From positions 31,721,495 to 31,785,494 of the forward strand of contig NC_053146.1 in NCBI RefSeq assembly GCF_016808335.1: a stretch of DNA of 64,000 nucleotides, given 5' to 3'. The notes below the pieces were generated by a model, which saw only the letters and a list, made by a program, of their open reading frames with translations, had not been told where the DNA came from and searched no databases. Within the stretch, counting starts at the first letter, position 1. Every line of letters begins with the position of its first letter. This DNA is from Panicum virgatum (taxonomy: Eukaryota > Streptophyta > Magnoliopsida > Poales > Poaceae). The position numbers and the translations under genes were made by a program. Shown here in pieces: positions 12,601 through 23,213 of the stretch.

Positions 12601-13290
12601 CCGCAGGGTGGGACGGGGTGACGAAGCGCGGACGCTAGGAGGGCTGGGCCGAGTCGAACGTGGGAGAGAGAGGGCGAGCGGGATGCGGGCCCGGCTGGGA
12701 AGTGAAGCGGTGAGCGCGGAACCGTGAGCGGAGAGGTAGCGCAGAGCGGACCGGGCCGCGTGGCGCGCGCGCGGTGAAGCGGGGGCGTGCTCTGCTGGCA
12801 GCGGGTCCGTGCGGGGCGTCGCGCGCGAGCTGAGGTAGCGGGGCTAGCGGGGTTGGTGCGGGAGGAGGGGAAAAGGAGGCTGGGCCGCTACTGGGCTGGG
12901 GCGGTAGCGGGCTGAGCGGGAGATGGTGTCACGGGCCAGACGCGGGAGAGTAGGGAGAGGACTGTGCCAGCTGGCGAGATTTGGTTTGGGTTTCCAGGGC
13001 GGTTTGGGCTGGGCCAGGTTGGGGTTTTGGGTTCCTTTCTTCCTTCTTCTTTTCTTTTCAAACCACACTCAACTAATTTGAATTCAAATTCAAATTTGAA
13101 TTCAACCCTAACACTCAATCAAATAAAATTATGCACCAGCATGTATGCACAACATGTTGAACCTAAAATAAATTTTAATTACTTATGCAACAAATTATAT
13201 CAAATGCAAGCTAAGCAAATTAAATCCTAGAAAATTAAATAAACCAATTAAATTTATTATTAACTAGGAAAATTAAGTTAGGGTGTTACA
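9672..13290 (-). repeat. NA1 3' LTR (Tekay type)
   Basis: A 3619-bp LTR with TGTAACACCC and GGGTGTTACA ends (plus-strand view). It is GC-rich at about 11600-12950 and AT-rich at 13040-13290. It ends next to CCTACCCCCTTACAGG, the complement of the polypurine tract. It differs from the partner LTR at 15287-18914 by scattered substitutions, a CCAAA repeat-number change near 10220-10240 and a few 1-bp indels. It carries the LTR minigene exons at 9930-9985 and 11029-11118. Confidence 0.93.
9930..12086 (-). CDS. Putative spliced LTR minigene (NA1 3' LTR copy), 5' end unknown
   Basis: Minus-strand frame split by introns and lying wholly within the LTR. The first visible exon ends at 11987 (…CCGTG/GTAAGA). 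Intron 11119-11986 has GT-AG ends. The next exon (11029-11118, 29 codons plus split codons) encodes a Glu/Gln/Tyr-rich stretch (EEPQYQYQEQPSSEQFEQQ). A second intron, 9986-11028, has a strong GC donor (AG/GCAAGT) and ends CTGCTCAG. The last exon (9930-9985) encodes PADTREFVQRYQDYEDF and a stop. All junctions keep one frame. No in-frame ATG is visible upstream, so the start is unresolved; 12086 is only where the local frame was followed from. Function unknown; no family recognised. Confidence 0.4.
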
Positions 13291-13308
13291 AATCCTACCC
13301 CCTTACAG

Positions 13309-13327
13309 GAATCTCGTCTCGAGATTC
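13309..13327 (-). promoter_or_regulatory. Hairpin and polypurine tract at the 3' end of NA1
   Basis: A perfect 8-bp inverted repeat (GAATCTCG / CGAGATTC, loop TCT) sits between the end of the coding region and the purine-rich tract at 13291-13308, next to the 3' LTR. The same hairpin is in L (46926-46944) and NA2 (29306-29324). The purine tract primes plus-strand DNA synthesis. The role of the hairpin is not known to me. Confidence 0.7.
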
Positions 13328-13347
13328 TGGGCTGGCTAGCAAAGAGA

Positions 13348-13887
13348 TCAGGATATGTCTTCATCAACTTCTCTTCCTTCTTTTGGCAAGTCCTCCGGAA
13401 AGACATCCGGGCATTCAGACACCACGCGAATACCATCCGTGGGTCTAGCCTTCATCTGATGAAGAAAACCAGAAGACTCCGTAGCACTGACTGTCACCTC
13501 TTGGTCATCAGATGCTGACAAGTGAACTGTCCGCTGAGCACAATCAATACGGACTCCCCATCTGGTAAGGGTCTCCATGCTCAAAATCACATCTATCTCT
13601 GAGGAATCAATGACGATCAAACCAGTGCGGAATTCTGCCCCCCTTATGACAATACTAACTCTGGAGCATATAGAGCATGTGTGTATCTGGCCCCCAGGTG
13701 AGGTAACTACCATAGCTGTCCTCAGACACGAAACTGGAATACGATGCTGCTCGGCAAATGACTTGGAAATGAAAGAATGAGTAGCACCGGTATCGAAAAG
13801 CACCGTAGCTGGATAAGAGTTGACCATGAATGTACCAATAACCACATTAGGAGCCTCAGCGGCTGACTTGGCCGTCACGTGGTTCAT
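13348..13887 (-). pseudogene. Tekay protease fused to the last pol codons (RT, RNase H and integrase deleted)
   Basis: A minus-strand frame of ~179 codons beginning [16 protein letters not shown]. It has the aspartic protease active site [10 protein letters not shown] and ends with the protease-RT linker (PDVFPEDLP). It then jumps to bases matching the very end of Tekay pol (…TYPDLFAS), one frame off. The deletion removes all of RT, RNase H, integrase and chromodomain (about 3 kb relative to J). The catalytic Asp-Thr-Gly is intact, so a processing protease is conceivable. The protease resembles that of J more than that of L. A TAG stop lies between this frame and the upstream ORF. Confidence 0.85.
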
Positions 13888-13893
13888 CTTCCC

Positions 13894-14454
13894 CTATCGT
13901 GGCGCCCTGGGTTGAGCTGGGCGTCCTTGCTGTCCTGCCTGCCGTGGATTCTGAGGTGCTGGACAACTTTTGACATAATGACCTTTTTGCCCGCATTTGT
14001 AGCACATGCGGTGGCGGTGAATGGGGCTACTTGGTTGACCTCCCTGTGAACTTATCATCACATCTTGCACTATCTCTGCTGCTTGCTCTTTGGACTCCTT
14101 GCGACCGTGTGGCTGAATCACATTCATAGTGATAGTCAACCCATCAACATAATCATAGAGTGCTTGGTTCTTGACCTGTGTATCTCTAGAGCATTCATGA
14201 TCCTTTCTCTTCTGGATGGTCTGTAGCTCATCGACCGATGGATTATCGAGGAAAAGGGAATTCTCTACCAGCTGCTCTTGATGAGACCTCTTTCTCTTTG
14301 TACCGGAGGACAACCTCTGGTTCCTCCTAGTTGTAGCTTCATCTTCAGTTGCACGAACTTGACGACAAGGAACACCATAGAATTGGCAACACTGGCAAGT
14401 TTTCTCACCATCACCCATTGCACTGTCTCCAAGGTCTTTTTGTTCTGCCGACAT
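13894..14454 (-). CDS. Unrecognised Cys-rich ORF with CCHC knuckle, replaces the Tekay gag N-terminus (NA1)
   Basis: A minus-strand ORF of ~186 codons starting MSAEQKDLGDS. Visible features are a Cys cluster (CQCCQFYGVPCRQV, residues ~21-34), a basic stretch KRKRSHQEQ (residues ~52-60) that could be a nuclear signal, a charged region (QTIQKRKDHECS), and a C-terminal CCHC zinc knuckle (CYKCGQKGHYVKSC). After the knuckle it rejoins normal Tekay sequence ([14 protein letters not shown]). The N-terminal two-thirds do not resemble the gag of L or J, and I do not recognise the family. Two further copies occur (24687-25137, 29893-30625). This copy lacks ~26 residues present in the other two. A role in RNA binding is inferred from the knuckle only. 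Confidence 0.6.
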   Translation of the reverse strand: MSAEQKDLGDSAMGDGEKTCQCCQFYGVPCRQVRATEDEATTRRNQRLSSGTKRKRSHQEQLVENSLFLDNPSVDELQTIQKRKDHECSRDTQVKNQALYDYVDGLTITMNVIQPHGRKESKEQAAEIVQDVMISSQGGQPSSPIHRHRMCYKCGQKGHYVKSCPAPQNPRQAGQQGRPAQPRAPR

Positions 14455-14675
14455 CTGAGCTGGGTAAAGAGGAAAACACAGATTGGTAAGGTCAAGGAAG
14501 AGAGAAAAAACTCCATTATTTAGGGTTCTATCCTATTTAGACAACATTGCACAGGCATTACTGCTGAAAACTCCAGATAGGTGTTACATAAATCAGGGGA
14601 CTAGGAACTAGAGCATAACTCTTCTGTTTCATCTGAGAGATTCTCAAATTCTCCAGTGCTATCTGTAGGCCGGGG

Positions 14676-14720
14676 TGTCACATCCCTACCCCCTTACAGA
14701 AACCGACGTCCTCGTCGGTG
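14676..14720 (-). other. Embedded second polypurine tract and LTR-like edge inside NA1
   Basis: On the plus strand GGCCGGGGTGTCACAT is followed by CCCTACCCCCTTACAG. In sense this is a polypurine tract (CTGTAAGGGGGTAGGG) followed by TGTGACACCCCGGCC, which looks like the start of another family's LTR. It lies upstream of the novel ORF, far from the real NA1 LTRs. The same motif recurs at 25335-25365 and 30815-30850. It suggests that the ORF segment came with the 3' end of a different retrotransposon. Confidence 0.6.
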
Positions 14721-14759
14721 ACGTTCTTGCCAGTGAATCACTGGATATCATATCCTCTT

Positions 14760-15286
14760 TGTATTATCCTTCTTCTCAACAAACAAGACCGGGGAAACTC
14801 AAGGCATGATAAGGTAGAGAGGATAGAATGGATTGTTTTACCCCCAACGATCTAACTCATTTTATTAATTAGTTAACTTCTAACATCTGAGTGATTTTCT
14901 TTAAACAAAATTTAAACTACTAAGCTATGCAATCAGTCAAAAATCCAAATCAAACATGTAGCATAATAACAAGCAGACAATTTTCACGACTTAGCCGAGT
15001 TTAGCAATAGACTCGACTAACACAACGCGTCGCAGAACGTGCTATCGTGTTATTATAAAAAGGTCACCTAGCTAACTCATGGTGGTCAGATGACTGATTC
15101 AGGCCAAATCTACGAGAACTATTCTTCAGAGAGAGAAATCAAGGCAAGAAGGGTAAAAGTCATAGAAGTCAAGGGGTATAATAGTAAAATAGTTTCAGCA
15201 GTCAAGGATTGGTGAGAAGAAGTCCTAAAACTCGACTAGTTCTATCTAGGCTTCGTCCTACAGTCGATACGGCTCTGATACCACTC
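14760..15286 (-). mobile_element. NA1 leader with Met-tRNA primer site
   Basis: Untranslated leader homologous to that of L (41780-42300): same CGTCGCAGAACGTGCTATCG block near 15027-15046 and same GTTGGGGGTAAAAC block. The primer site is at 15271-15283, next to the LTR. Similarity to the L leader fades around 14760-14810, where the acquired segment begins. Confidence 0.8.
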
Positions 15287-18200
15287 TGTAACACCCGGTT
15301 TATAAAAGGGCATAAACCGAGCAATCATATACGTGCCAGGATCAAGTCACACGTATATACAACAGAATGAACAGTATATCATAGCACATATCACGTAAAA
15401 AGACATAATAAAGCGAATACGAATGTTATTTATTACAATAATGACAAAAATGTCTGATACAGCGGAAGCGAAGTACAAAATACGATAAAAGCTCTCCGAA
15501 GCTGAAGCAGGGCGCCACAGGGACGTCGACTAGGAGACGAACACCTAGAAGTCCTCGTAGTCCTGGTAGCGCTGGACGAACTCCCTCGTGTCGGCAGGAA
15601 CTGAGCAGCAGTAGCGTAGCCAAGAGGAAAAAGTAGAGAAGAGGCAAGAGTGAGTACACAACTTGTACTCAACAAGTATAACACAAACTATGAGGCTCTA
15701 GGCTGGCTGACTCAACTGCATTAGCTTTTAAGCTGTTGGCAAAATTTTATTAAAACTATTTACTACGAGTTGATGAATTACCATTAACCCAGTTACATAG
15801 TAATTAATCAAAATTAATTTATGATACTACTGAGAACCAAACCAAACCAAACCAAACCAAGGTAACCCCGAGAGGCACCTCCCTCGTCGGAAGGAGACAA
15901 CCCCACTAATCAAAAGGAGGATCTGGGCCGCTCATGACCGTGAGCACGGCTAGTATACCAGTTTTACACTCTGCAGAGGTTGCACATCTTTACCCACAAG
16001 TCGTGAGCTACGCCAGTTGTTCATCACACTTCCTTAGGTGAGATGGCCAGCGACTCACTACGAGGCCTTTACAAAGAATCTCGTTGGTAAGGCGTAACCG
16101 CGAGAGTTAGGTCAGCGACGATGGGGCCCACCTCCGGGGGTACAAGCACAGGAGCGCAATCCAAGCACAGACCAAGCCGGAGGAGCAGGGACCATTGAAG
16201 CTTACTACTCTTGCCCCGTAGGTAAGTTACTCCAAACCAAAAAGACCTAATTAGTAAGCCAAGTCTATCCCATTCTAGGCTTGTGGTAGCGCTGTTGTCC
16301 CAGGTTGTCGCTCTATGAACCGGTCCTTATGGAGAGTGGCCAACCAAGCACTAAGCACCGTGCTGGCCCCCTAAACCATGTTTCTACAAAAACATCTTTT
16401 AACGAGACGTGAGCCACTCATCCACACAGAGGGCCACCCTCAGAATTAAGTTCAAGTAAACCATTAATCAATTTAATTAAAAAGGACCAGAGTGTGTTAT
16501 AGCGCAGCAACCTAGCACAACTAACCAAAATGCAACCCAAAGGTATATTTAAAGGATATAAACTGGCTAGGAAATCCTTAAAGGCATACAGTATTAAAAT
16601 GCAGTATGAAATTGTAATTAAGGTGATCGGTTGTTCATGTTATACTTGCCTTCCTCGTACTGCTCTGGCTGCTGCTCAAACTGCTCAGGAAGATGGCTGC
16701 TCCTGGTACTGGTACTGGGGCTCCTCAGATGGATCAACGTCTACTCACGAACACATGGCCAAAACAAAGCACAACAATAAGCATACAAGCAAACACTAAT
16801 AAAACTAAGAAACAGTACATCAATACATAAAAACAGCACACTAAACTAGTCTAAAACTATTCTATGCGTTACAACGATCGCGTGGATATAAGGAACGCTA
16901 AAAACGGAGCTAAAACACATAAACTAGGCCTAAAACAAGTTCTAGGGGCTTATTTGTAAGAAAACTGGAGTTTCAGGGGGTTTTCTACAAAAACTAAGGA
17001 CTAAAACGTAATTAACCATTAAATCTAAGGGCTAGCGTGCAAAACTGATGGCTCAGGACTGCGGGTTCTAATCTGAGAAAAGCCAGGGGCCTAAGTGAAT
17101 AAAACAGGGCCTAGTTGGAATTTCTTTTGAACTGGATGGAGCGCGGCTTGATTTAAGGAAAACCTAGGGGCTCTTTAGAAAAAAGGCCGGCCGAAACGTT
17201 ATCTTTGGATCCAGGCCGTTGGATCGCGATCACGCGGCTCAGGGCGAAACGGTACCCCGATCTAATCTCGGTCGTGCATCACGGATCGGGCGGTCCAGGG
17301 AGGTTGGGCGCGCGATGGGCGGCGCTGACCGCCGGAGCTGAAGCTCCCGCGGCGGCGCGTCGCCGGAGCGGGCCAAAACGGCGCTTCCGTGCATGGTTTG
17401 GCCTGGGACTTGGCCTAGGAGCTTGAAAACGGCACGCGTGGTCCACCTGTGTTTAAGGCGAGCGTTGACAGGGCTCGGAGCGGCGGTTCCAACCGCGGTG
17501 GCGGATCCGTGCGGCTACACTCGCCGGCGTGCAGCGTTCTAACTGCGGGAGCGGCTACCGGCTCCGAGAACTTGCCCAAAAGGAAGAGGGTCACGAGAGG
17601 TATCTTACCACGGCTAGAATTGGCCGGTGATGCCGCGCAGAGAGGCCACCGGTGAGATCGTGCGACGCCGAGGCGGAGGCAAATCGCGGAGGCGTCGGAG
17701 AAGGACACCTCGGGGCTTCTGGACCCGATGGTTGGATGCAGCGACCTCGAGCGGTGCTGGAGGACTGGGCAGCGCGGCCGGAGTGACACGGGCGGTGGGG
17801 AATTGAGGCGGCGGAGCACCTCTGCTCGTCGGGGCCGATGGCGGAGCAAGATGTGGCGCGGTGGCCAGGGTTTCGGGGTGGCGGCGGGGTGGATGGGGAG
17901 TGCGGAGCCCAGGGAGGTGCGGGGCGAGTTAAGAAGGCGGCGGGGGTCGAACTTGGGCAAGCGTGCCGAGCGCGGAGGTCACGGCCGAGAATCCCGGCCG
18001 GAGTTGCGTGGCGCAGCGTCGAAGCCGGAACTAACGAGCGGGGCCGCGCTGTCAGACACAGAACGGGGCAACAGGCGCGAGCGAACACAGGCGAGAGCGG
18101 GCTGAGCGCGCGTGTGGTTGGAGTGCCTGTCGGGCGGGCCCGTCTTGTCAGCGTCGCAGAAGAAAGAAGCGCGTGCGGGCGTGGGCATTAGCTGGAGCGG

Positions 18201-18914
18201 TTCGTGCGCGGTGGAGTGCTGGGCCGCAGGGTGGGACGGGGTGACGAAGCACGGACGCTAGGAGGGCTGGGCCGAGTTGAACGCGGGAGAGAGAGGGCGA
18301 GCGGGATGCGGGCCCGGCTGGGAAGCGAAGCGGTGAGTGCGGAACCGTGAGCGGAGAGGTAGCGCAGAGCGGACCGGGCCGCGTGGCGCGCGCGTGGTGA
18401 AGCGGGGGCGTGCTCTGCTGGCAGCGGGTCCGTGCGGGGCGTCGCGCGCGAGCTGAGGTAGCGGGGCTAGCGGGGTTGGTGCGGGAGGAGGGGAAAAGGA
18501 GGCTGGGCCGCTACTGGGCTGGGGCGGTAGCGGGCTGAGCGGGAGATGGTGTCACGGGCCAGACGCGGGAGAGTAGGGAGAGGACTGGGCCAGCTGGCGA
18601 GATTTGGTTTGGGTTTCCAGGGCGGTTTGGGCTGGGCCAGGTTGGGGTTTTGGGTTCCTTTCTTCTTTCTTCTTTTCTTTTCAAACCACACTCAACTAAT
18701 TTGAATTCAAATTCAAATTTGAATTCAACCCTAACACTCAATCAAATAAAATTATGCACCAGCATGTATGCACAACATGTTGAACCTAAAATAAATTTTA
18801 ATTACTTATGCAACAAAATTATATCAAATGCAAGCTATGCAAATTAAATCCTAGAAAATTAAATAAACCAATTAAATTTATTATTAACTAGGAAAATTAA
18901 GTTAGGGTGTTACA
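15287..18914 (-). repeat. NA1 5' LTR (Tekay type)
   Basis: A 3628-bp LTR, near-identical partner of 9672-13290. In sense it drives the element's transcript. It holds the same minigene exons, with the stop complement at 15545-15547 and the first-exon donor near 17603-17608. However, the Glu/Gln-rich exon has a 1-bp insertion (A at 16687, CG changed to CAG) relative to the 3' LTR copy at 11065-11066, which would break the frame. CCAAA has one more repeat here than in the partner. Confidence 0.93.
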
Positions 18915-20506
18915 TCTCCGTCCAGCTTACTCTGGCCGTCCGGTTCTAGCTCCTGGGTGAAATGAGTGGCAACGTCATCGAGGGAGGGTTGAGTTAGCCC
19001 TTCCTGGATGGTGTACACAACCTCTTCAAGTGGGTCTTGCTCCGGCCTAGCTTCCGCAATGGTGTTGCAGGAACGCACTAAGCTGACCGGGATAATTTCT
19101 CTACCAACCTTAACCTCGAGCGTGGCTCGGTCTCTATTAGGGTTGACGAGAGGCTCTATTGGCCTTACGACTAAGAGGAACTCTACACCTTCAGGGATAT
19201 CGAAGATGTGGAAGTGTAGGTAGACCTTGTTGGTTTCCATCATAAAGGGAACAACTCGGAGAATACCTTGACACTCCACGATCTGGCCGTCGATCCATTT
19301 CAGGTGCTTACGAGACAGGGTGAAGGGCTGCTCGGGTGAGATGTGGTCTGCCAGAGCTCTGGACATTACGTTCACCCCGACCCTTGGGTTGTAAAAGGCC
19401 TCTTGTGGCCAGCAGGCGTCCCCAATAGTGCAGAAGAGAAGTCTAGGATTACGGTAGCTCTAGATGATGTTACCGCAGGATTCCACTTCTTCTGTCCATT
19501 CCTGGCTCATAATCGCAGAAAGACCCTCGATCTGCGAGGTGGCTTCAGGAATGAACGCCTCAAATTGTGAGCAATTGCACTTATGTTCCTTCGGCATGTT
19601 TGAAACATGGTCGAGTTTAATGTATTCTTCCTCTGAGAAGAGGTCAGATATTTACATAGGCAATTCTTCAAGGATTGGCTCTTGATCTGAGGACTTGGGT
19701 GGTTCGGTGATTTCCTCTATGTGTGGTGGAGGTGGAGAGGAAACAATGGAAAAGGTGTGGAATGGCTGCCTTTCAGTGGGCAGAACTTCTGGCTCGGGAG
19801 GATCGTTAAAGACATCAGTGTACGGAGTAGAGTTAAGGACCTTCTCTAGGATGGTCCTAACTTCAACCGCTGTCTTATACATGACCGATCCCTCGGAAGC
19901 GAGGTTTAACAAATGCTCGCTTTCCGGATTGAGGCCGTAGATGAAGTGTTGCATCAACATCTCCTCAGCAATCTTGTAAGGGGGACCAGAGGTCGCGAGA
20001 TATGTAAATCACGCCCACACTGCCCCAAGTGATTCATTGTCGCCTTGCTCAAAAGTGAGCAGTTGGATGCGACGCGGGGTCACTTTGGGGACAGGGAAAA
20101 AGAACAGACAAAACTCGTCCTTCAGCTAAATCCAATCTCCTCCAACTCTCACTACAGCCCGATAGTACTAGGTTTTTGCTCTGTTCGTCAGAGAGAACGG
20201 GAATAGCTTCCACCGCAGGGTGTTCTGGTTCATCCCAGGTATGATAAGGAGAGAACAATTCTCCTCGAATTCTTGCAAGCGAGTGTAGGGTCATTCGTCT
20301 CTTCTCCCAGAGAAGGTTGATGCACGAACCATGGCTACGAGACTGGGAAGGATCTCGTAACCTTCAAATAGGATAGGATGGCAGGATGGAGGGGGTTCCA
20401 TATACTCGCGGTATGGAACTGCTAGATAACTAGGAGAAGACTCCATGTGGAAAGATGGACGGATAGGTGTACAGCTGAAAAGCTCTAGTACCAGTGTTGC
20501 TACCAT
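18915..20506 (-). pseudogene. Athila-type gag-protease region, element D (right piece)
   Basis: Minus-strand remnant of the gag and protease region, read from the primer site at 20507 leftward. Recognisable stretches are YEILPSLVAMVRASTFSG, SEGSVMYKTAVEVRTILEKV, SPPPPHIEEITEPPKS, RKHLKWIDGQIVE and PIEPLVNPNRDRATLEVKVG, each close to element B. Several frameshifts and stops (for example near 19375, 19650, 19990-20050 and 20290) break it. It joins pol at 9666 across NA1. Confidence 0.85.
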
Positions 20507-20524
20507 TCCCCGGCAACGGCGCTA
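20507..20524 (-). promoter_or_regulatory. Primer binding site, tRNA-Asp type (element D)
   Basis: Sense TAGCGCCGTTGCCGGGGA, one base changed from the canonical site (TGGCGCC). It lies seven bases from the LTR edge at 20532. Confidence 0.85.
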
Positions 20525-20531
20525 GAGAGCT

Positions 20532-22047
20532 TGTTGGCACTCCTTAGCCTAACGAATTACTCCACAAGCGCACAGAGACCGATTGTAGCTTTCACCAGGT
20601 GAGTAAGCTTGGGATATCAAATCCAAGGAACGGTAAGCGTCGATTAGTGGTCTGGAGCGTTTCAGTCGGACCCGCTAAGGAGCAGAGGTATGAGGGTAGA
20701 GGGCTTATCTCCAGATAGAATCCTAATTACTAAGATAACTTGAGAAGCTACTGACTTGATTTGTTTTGGTGGCCTAAGCGAAGGGTTCAGAAAGGGATGA
20801 GAAGGGGTCCAACATACTTTTGGCAATCCTACTGCTACAAAAGCACCCGAACATGGTGGACTACTAGAGACGGACAAGGCTGTCACCACTTGCCGCCTAC
20901 CATTGTGGTACCGTGGGGTGGAACACAACCCGAGGTAACTACCAAGCCTAAGCACCACGCCTAAACTATCGAGTCACTGACTTCCGCCTCACGCTAAGGC
21001 AAGAAGAAACCCCAAATGAATAGAACTTGCTATCCACGTAGACAAGGGATCCCACAGATCAAAGAGAGCAACCAAGCAAGTAACTTAAGTAAAAAAGTAA
21101 ACTAGCGAGGAACTAAAGATAAGCGAGGAAAACTTACTCGATTATAAGATTCCCCCGAGGTGGGTACAAGATGGGGTAAGGTCGAGAGCACTCAACTCCA
21201 CCCCTTTAGTCCGGCTTCCACCAAAGCTCTCACCTCACACTCTCCCTATTCTACTAAGGATGAAACTGAAATTGTGAGGCACTCAAGCTCCCAAGGTGTG
21301 TGTTACAAGTGAGGTGAGGGGGTCCTATTTATAGTGTGCCAAGGCCGGTTCTCGACGGTTATTTCATTTAGCGTCGGTTGTAAGCAGTTGTAGAGGCAGT
21401 GCTTGATCTTCACGCAAAAGCTGAGCACAAGAGGCTGCAGAGTGGGGCTGGGCGGCCTGGCCTAGGCCGGCCGGCCTGGCCCTACCTCCACGTGGCACCG
21501 CCTTTCCGTTGGACGGTCCTGATCTCCTTCGGACGTCGGTTTTTCAGGCGGTTTGATCAACCGACCTCGTCTTGGGCCGGGCGGCCTCCTTGTGGCTAGG
21601 CGGCCTGCCTCTGGCGGCCTCTCGGTCCTCCGTTGCACTGACATGCTCCTCTCTGGCCATGGATCAATCCTGGATAGGGTGGATGTTGCATACTTGACCA
21701 TGGCCCAGGTTGGCTTCTCTTTTGGATATGGGTCCAAGCCTTCCGGGTCCAAGTTGTGTACTTCTGGATTTAGCCCATTGAAATGGCTTGGATTCTCCCT
21801 CTATGTGACTTTGGTAAAGTTTCATGCCAAGATTCCACCGAAAGTATGCCGGTTGGCCGGATTCGGGCCTTCTGGTCCAAACAGCGTCCGTTTTGGGTCA
21901 AATTTGGATATGTTGTTCCTGAAGTCAAATAAACACCAAAACTTGTGGAACTCATTAGTAATAATGGTTATAGAATGGTTAGGTCCTACATTCCCTGAAG
22001 TCAGGCGGAGCGTTGGCGGCGAAAACCATTGTTATCGACCGCCAACA
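20532..22047 (-). repeat. 5' LTR of element D (Athila type)
   Basis: A complete 1516-bp LTR with TGTTGGCACTCC and CGACCGCCAACA ends (plus-strand view), homologous to the solo LTR. The TATA box complement is at 21327-21333. GGCCGGCCGGCC occurs near 21466. It abuts gag of element E, so GTGAG (22048-22052) is the expected target duplication; the other flank has been lost. Confidence 0.92.
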
Positions 22048-22304
22048 GTGAGCATAGGTACATTTGTCCTTTCTGCCAGAGAAGGACTTAGCACGAACCA
22101 TGGCTACGAGACTGGGACGGATCTCGTAACCATCATATAGGATGGGATGGCAAGCTGGAGGCGGTTCCGTATACTCGCAGGATGGAACTGCCGGATAACT
22201 AGCAGAGAACTCAATGTGGGAAGTTGGATAGGTGGATAGGTGTATAGCTGAAAAGCTCTAGTACTAGTGTTGCTACTGTTCCCCGGCAACAGCGCCAAAA
22301 AGCT
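22048..22304 (-). pseudogene. gag N-terminus and primer site of element E (Athila type)
   Basis: Minus-strand start of an Athila gag (MPTSFLALLPGNSSN and YEIRPSLVAMVRAKSFSG), cut after ~80 codons by insertion of D. The primer site is at 22280-22297, with one change from the tRNA-Asp consensus. The rest of E is absent from the window. Confidence 0.82.
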
Positions 22305-23213
22305 TGTTGGCACTCCTTAGCCTAAACAAAATACTGCGCAAGCGCACAAAAACTGATTGTAGCTTTCACTAGGGAGTATACCTGGGATATCAAATTCAAG
22401 GAACGATAAGCTTCGACTAGTGGGCTAGAATGATTCAGCCGGACTCACCAAGGAGAAGAGGTAAGAGGGTAGAGTGTTTAACTCCAGATAGATTTTCTAT
22501 ACTAAGCTATCCTGCTAGATTAGTAACTTGATCTGCTTTGGTGGCCTAAGAGAAGGACTCAGACTGGGGTGAGAAGGGAGTCCAACGTCCATCGGCAACT
22601 ACTGCTATGAAAACACCCGAACGTGGCGGACTACGAGGGACAAACAAGGCTGTCACCACTTGCCGCCTACCAGTGCGGTACCGTGGGGTGGAACACAACC
22701 CGAGATAGCTAACCAAGCCTAGGCATCACGCTTATAGCTATCGAGCTACTTACTCCTACTGTGTACTTAGGCAGAAAGTAACCTTAGATAAGTAGAACTT
22801 AATACTTGTGTAGACTCAGGATCTTGTAGATCAAATGAAGTAACTAAACAAGTAACTTAAGTAAAAAGTAAAACTGGCAAGACACTAAAAGTAAACGAGG
22901 AACTTACTTGAATATATAAATTCACTCGAGGTGGCTACAAAGTGGGGTAAGGTCGAGAGATCTCGACTCCGCCCCTTTAGCTCGGCTTCCGCCAAAGCTC
23001 TCACCCCACACTCTCCCTATTTCTAACTAGAGGATGAACTAACTTTGAGACTCTTCTTGTTCCAAGTGGTGTGTGTTACAAGTGAGGGGTAAGAGCCTAT
23101 TTATAGTAGTTGGAGGTTGGTAACTGGCCGGTAGCTGCAATAATATATGACCCCTTACTTGGCCTCAACTCCACGCGAAAGGTGCCAGCCAGTGGCTGAC
23201 TTGTGGGGCTGGG
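22305..23213 (-). repeat. 5' LTR of element E, partial (Athila type)
   Basis: Begins TGTTGGCACTCC and aligns with the LTRs of D and the solo LTR for ~909 bp, including the TATA box complement at 23099-23105. It stops at GGGGCTGGG, just where the other copies enter their GGCCGGCC islands, and is replaced by LTR fragment F. Confidence 0.85.

Larger units (their letters stand above)
9672..18914 (-). mobile_element. NA1: complete pol-less Tekay-type element, TSD TCTCC
   Basis: A 9243-bp element with two nearly identical LTRs (9672-13290 and 15287-18914) around only ~2.0 kb of internal DNA. TCTCC at 9667-9671 and 18915-18919 is the target duplication, and the Athila frame of D closes across it. 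The internal part has a Met-tRNA primer site, a novel Cys-rich ORF, a CCHC knuckle, a protease fused to the last pol codons, and a polypurine tract. RT, RNase H and integrase are absent, so mobility must depend on enzymes from another element. LTR identity suggests a fairly recent insertion. Confidence 0.93.

Noticed and set aside
13348..15286. NA1 as a simple internal deletion of Tekay
   Set aside because: Deletion explains the missing RT to chromodomain, but not the foreign ORF and the embedded polypurine and LTR edge.
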